A stretch of DNA of 64,000 nt from the NCBI GenBank assembly GCA_023229785.1, contig JALNYV010000001.1:727845-791844 (forward strand), given 5' to 3'. This DNA is from Candidatus Dojkabacteria bacterium (GTDB lineage: Bacteria > Patescibacteria > Dojkabacteria > SC72). A program made the translations under genes and the position numbers. Below are positions 63,601 to 64,000 of this stretch, piece by piece. The notes under the pieces are model-generated. The model had not been told where the DNA came from, did no database searches, and worked only from the letters and a program-made list of their open reading frames with translations. The stretch's first letter is position 1, and every line of letters starts with the position of its first letter.

Positions 63601-64000
63601 TTGAAGGAGAAGATCCACTCCCGGTATCAGTTACACGATTAAACTGTCCTGTGCTAAATTCAGAGGTAGTGTCATGAACAATAGTAGGATCAATAGTTAT
63701 TGGGTATACCCTATCTTTATCATTTAGCCATTTCTTATCTACTGTCACAGTTAGTATATATTCCCCATGTGGTCCCTTTTTAATGTTGTAGGTAACTCCT
63801 GTTGTAGCCTTCCCTACAGCATCATATGCAAAAGGCTTTTCAAAATGAAATAGGTTATCACCTTTTTTATCAAAGAAGTATGGAGTATATGAGATATTGG
63901 TATTTTTCTTTAAATCAATGTCTTTAATCCAGAAGTTAAACTTAAATTCGTTAGTTTTTTGTTTTTTGTTAAGGATTAGTTCTTCTTTAACGCAATTTTC
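54632..64000 (-). CDS. Giant LamG/beta-propeller/FN3-type surface protein 2 (5' end outside window)
   Basis: At least 3122 aa; the frame is open to the window edge, so the start is missing. The first in-window start-like codon (GTG 63748) is internal. Order: conserved N-terminal region shared with giant protein 1, LamG 1 (about 63560-62990), LamG 2 (62850-62160), a 47-aa repeat array (61890-59970), LamG 3 (59950-59320), LamG 4 split by a Gly-rich domain (59180-57800), the DFGAKLDSGNLI module (57790), FN3-like repeats, a unique beta domain (about 56880-55650) and C-terminal FN3-like repeats. Probably a secreted surface protein; function inferred from domains only. Confidence 0.85.
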   Translation of the reverse strand, partial: ENCVKEELILNKKQKTNEFKFNFWIKDIDLKKNTNISYTPYFFDKKGDNLFHFEKPFAYDAVGKATTGVTYNIKKGPHGEYILTVTVDKKWLNDKDRVYPITIDPTIVHDTTSEFSTGQFNRVTDTGSGSSPSIETYYKELPTDINTVGLWHFNEASGNALDSSGNSLTGTPTGTTIVSGKFGNARSFAGSGNYITLGSSSILNPISSMSFEAWVNFTSIPGETWVIGRDASGVRAYAFGPSASYSNRLELQINGTAVIRDIPGTEMLIGQWYHIAFTGSSSAGWNVYVNGQLAATATWVAPAAVAENTYIGRRGYASAEGYVNGIIDEVKISNIARTPEEIKLDAQRRPYSIYTSDIIDLAKVISWNNLSWSENGVNTTDGETLFSSTNLIAQWNFNNTSNTTTLTNDAGSCSTTCNGTLSGFGTGSSGQDILAGSGWTANNRRWGVGALMLDGTDDSVLVTDNASIKPTSAITTEAWVNPNKTGSSVILDKRYDTTADPWNSYVLDITSTNQWDFCISNGTAGSQSCVTSAEIVQLGVWSHIVGTYDGSNIRLYVNGKQVSSTAKTGSIGYSTIGLYFGQNGYSGYPQYFGGGIDSTRIYSRALTAAEVLSNYQVGNIEFQTRVGASATPDDGSWDDWVPTTSEVAIDSFDSDPDNWSWQGNIGLSDINTVFPKTEGTSSLKISNTLKKVDWNGLGLEGGVGEFYWVNAIAIDANNNVYVGSNNGIIYWNGTSWNTMGAGVNGTVSAIAISGSNVYAGGAFTEAGENSNVNRIAYWNGSTWNALGSGVNNTVSAIAISGSNVYVGGTFTLAGGVTNTARIAYWNGSTWNAMGTGANGDVKAIDISGSNIYVAGNFTLAGGVTNTKYIAYWNGSAWNAMGTGANGGVYAIDISGSNIYIGGTFSLAGGVTNTARIAYWNGSAWNAMGTGANGSVYTIAISGSNVYIGGSFSLAGGITNTVRVAYWNGSAWNAMGTGANEEVHAIAILGSNIYMGGYFTIAGGVANTRYITYWNGSVWNNFGGIKKGVNGLVRAIAISGSNVYVGGGFTLAGGVTNTAYIAYWNGSTWNAMGTGANSIVYAIAISGSNIYVAGNFTLAGGVTNTKYIAYWNGSTWNAMGTGANAYVSAIAISGSNIYIGGNFTLAGGVTNTARIAYWNGSAWNAMGTGANGAVSAIAISGSNIYIGGAFTLAGGVTNTVRVAYWNGSAWNAMGTGANGTVSALAISGSNIYAGGSFSLAGGVTNTVRIAYWNGSAWNAMGTGADSSVTAIAISGTNIYVVGMFTNMGGVTNTSGIAYWNGTVWNAVGYRLTSSVYAIAISSPNIYIGGYLQMPLGYIGVWNLNTTAGYEPKYTTGYWSFDETGGTGAYLKDYSEAGNNATPTGTTIVNGFTGKARSFGGTSSDYITVTDNANLGSTLMTVEGWVYPRSFIGGAPLYNRRTAGNVGGVSVELNGTTGSVNCYFYISGSWSVAASTSLLSPNKWNHLACTYDGSTIKPYINGVLDATTTAISGTINIPTSPIVLIGQNIPTPSNTWDGYIDEVRISNVARSANQIAETYRAGSNHYISKTITSTDLSSKISLPFYIAADRPGTYLSATVGESEFANYQLDTNTIGLWHLDDNATISATGGTITYSGGYTIHTFTTDGTFTSLGITNVEILVVAGGGGGGGGISGWGGSGGGGAGGIVYNSTFPVTATSYGVTVGNGGTGGTGGYRGNNGQDSIFSTITATGGGGGGSTTDTQSQQNGANGGCGGGAGGSRGITGGTGSQGYNGGGSSDVSPYLGAAGGGMGQIGGNGGNGTGKGGDGLAYSISGTSTYYAGGGAGGRGGTPGAGGGGADYGGNGTANTGGGGGGVSSTGTTTGGTGGSGIIIVRYPIASSSIKDSSNNGNNGSTGGTPTFSQGKIGNARSFNGSSDYIDIPTNTNLNSTNITVSTWVTSGATTALNTAVSRFDQTNNNWVLGHGSSASTYRFAIYVSGTQYNAQAPTAFFSLNQWHYLTGTYDGTNVKLYVDGVLAVTTAISGSLDTDAAALRIGNRAAPSPYYWSGAIDEVRIDNTARTADQIRQAFEIGARTHPITIDFGAKLDSGNLITNTSDLGFTVDATYYGLSSMGSNLYLGDKIIVKENYDGTEYISQGTVSTITPSTGATTVAIWDAGSTVPSGGFTVNASVFKWQREYFDIHNILSTQKDGITNITLRLTDGNEGRTIWLDDLKSTSGYMSTAAGTAITSGIDNKYFQYRAITTSSDTNVSPNFTSVTTDFVPNVPPDVPSFGSPANATSGVTLPLAMTTSATDTNSDDLQYKIILCLNKEMTIACQTIDQTLDQTGWSGQDAGGGTTYIVGHTATYTISNLTFGQTYFWKTYAIDPEGSNTWSETQTTPRYFTVNATSRENGFETTTMYSARRVSEQATTSSNWTDLGGTADTGTTGSTNGWISSSNLTVGKQYLILATGSHSTDNASGKSGLRVVHGTTSFTHSESIDQTDQTNASYKQPYFWFTVWTAVSGESLDVQQYWNGTGGQGRAEDISLLAIDATDLIANGDLKYNEDATSTTLTTSYQTTATTTFTPANNNDVWWIMGYNHTTLNTGSGALFHNHILINGSAYSESQITIVGSSLSPVVSLGYVTNLANSSNTISMQAKETSVTQTSQASGIYALRLNTFEDFYASNNTVGPTMSSPGGWETQFTGTPFNKKSSNKWVVMGGGTVNDNGGRVIARLMENSTSITDDMGGWENGTGDKTPLVLADLDIGVGSGYRNIIFDAQTTLSGTSSINYPWLVSFSTEKYPNYTSMDAPSNAATMVALRPDIKMTAIDPDSGNHLMYKIQICDDFAMTVSCSFKDQTSSQTGWSGQNADGNTTYTSGTQATYIPPANLSGGYTYYWRAYSIDPAGTATFTQTNPVPYSFTTSIAPTAPTALLAEGLTSPTQVLDLTPEFSSIFNDPDTGDTSANYQIQVNTQSDFLGTSMWDSGKHSMTVANGARGTDVSYAGTALGYGGDKYYWRMKYWDVADNASAWSTAADFTLKLIEPSMGCHLVKSLDSTSLTLVWRDVTTLEDGYQIQRKVDSGSFANLILKAIDSTTHTDSTISFGHTYTYRVAPTSNSEYGVWCTTTPAAVFQGGISFEGIEFGP
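58380..59040 (-). repeat. Gly-rich domain in giant protein 2
   Basis: Begins EILVVAGGGGGGGG after a short beta lead-in (YTIHTFTTDGTF) and ends GGTGGSGIIIVRY. This is the layout of the known bacterial glycine-rich domain found in large surface proteins. It sits between the first strand of LamG 4 (GLWHLDD) and the rest of that domain. Confidence 0.8.
59970..61890 (-). repeat. Tandem 47-aa (141-bp) repeats, about 14 units, likely beta-propeller blades
   Basis: Unit pattern: xVxAIAISGSNIYxGGxF, then (T/S)LAGGVTNTxxIAYWNG, then SxWNAMGTGAN. Twelve full units plus a shortened first and a degenerate last unit can be counted. Unit 7 alone ends in NNFGGIKKG, dividing the array into 7 + 7. The repeat resembles WD/kelch-like blades (…AYWNGSxWN). 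Confidence 0.85.

Noticed and set aside
63749..64000. Frameshift or true start of giant gene 2 near GTG 63748
   Set aside because: The same frame stays open to position 64000 and continues to match the N-terminal region of giant protein 1, so the gene simply runs off the window.

Overview
This is an AT-rich, very gene-dense bacterial window that uses the standard code, with TGA as a stop. The mix points to a Candidate Phyla Radiation (Patescibacteria) genome. It has a type IV pilus pilMNO set, a membrane-tethered Clp-type AAA+ ATPase, a trigger factor without its PPIase domain, a surface-glycan export cluster, a sortase and two giant LamG proteins. No biosynthetic operons are seen. The exact phylum (Dojkabacteria, Microgenomates or a relative) cannot be settled by reading alone.

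Layout. 1-2.5 kb: pilM-pilN-pilO (+). 2.4-4.5 kb: rpmF-nusB-rnc-rpsP-khpA (-). 4.5-7.6 kb: a membrane Clp/AAA+ ATPase and a small membrane partner (-). 7.7-15.5 kb: housekeeping and surface genes, namely a UDG-like protein, tRNA-Val, clpP, trigger factor, a sortase with a divergent candidate substrate, a JAMM-like protein and an AI-2E-type permease. 15.5-18 kb: a PEP-synthase-like protein that has lost its phospho-histidine. 18-29.8 kb: a surface-polysaccharide cluster (fcl, glycosyltransferases, methyltransferases, Wzm/Wzt-type ABC exporter, GT-C enzyme, GT2-GtrA). 30-34.6 kb: mutS, an orphan response regulator, hisS and tRNA-His. 34.7-34.84 kb: a compact regulatory leader. 34.9-39.2 kb: a small nuclease-like protein, a membrane protein and PBP1A. 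39.2-46.6 kb: rsmD-thrS-infC-rpmI-rplT-pheS-pheT (-), which keeps the classic thrS-to-pheT order. 46.6-64 kb: two tandem giant LamG/FN3-type surface proteins (-), the second running off the window.

The most interesting element lies upstream of tRNA-His-hisS. A consensus promoter drives a leaderless 16-codon ORF with two adjacent His codons. It is followed by three mutually exclusive hairpins (1:2, 2:3, 3:4), the last a GNRA-loop terminator with a six-T tract. The geometry is that of a trp/his-type ribosome-mediated attenuator, here placed in front of a tRNA gene and its cognate synthetase.

A second general signal is that many genes have a -10 box (often the extended form TGnTATAAT or TGnTATACT) only 4-10 nt before the start codon and no Shine-Dalgarno. 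Leaderless mRNAs therefore look common here. Several start codons below were moved downstream of the longest ORF for this reason.
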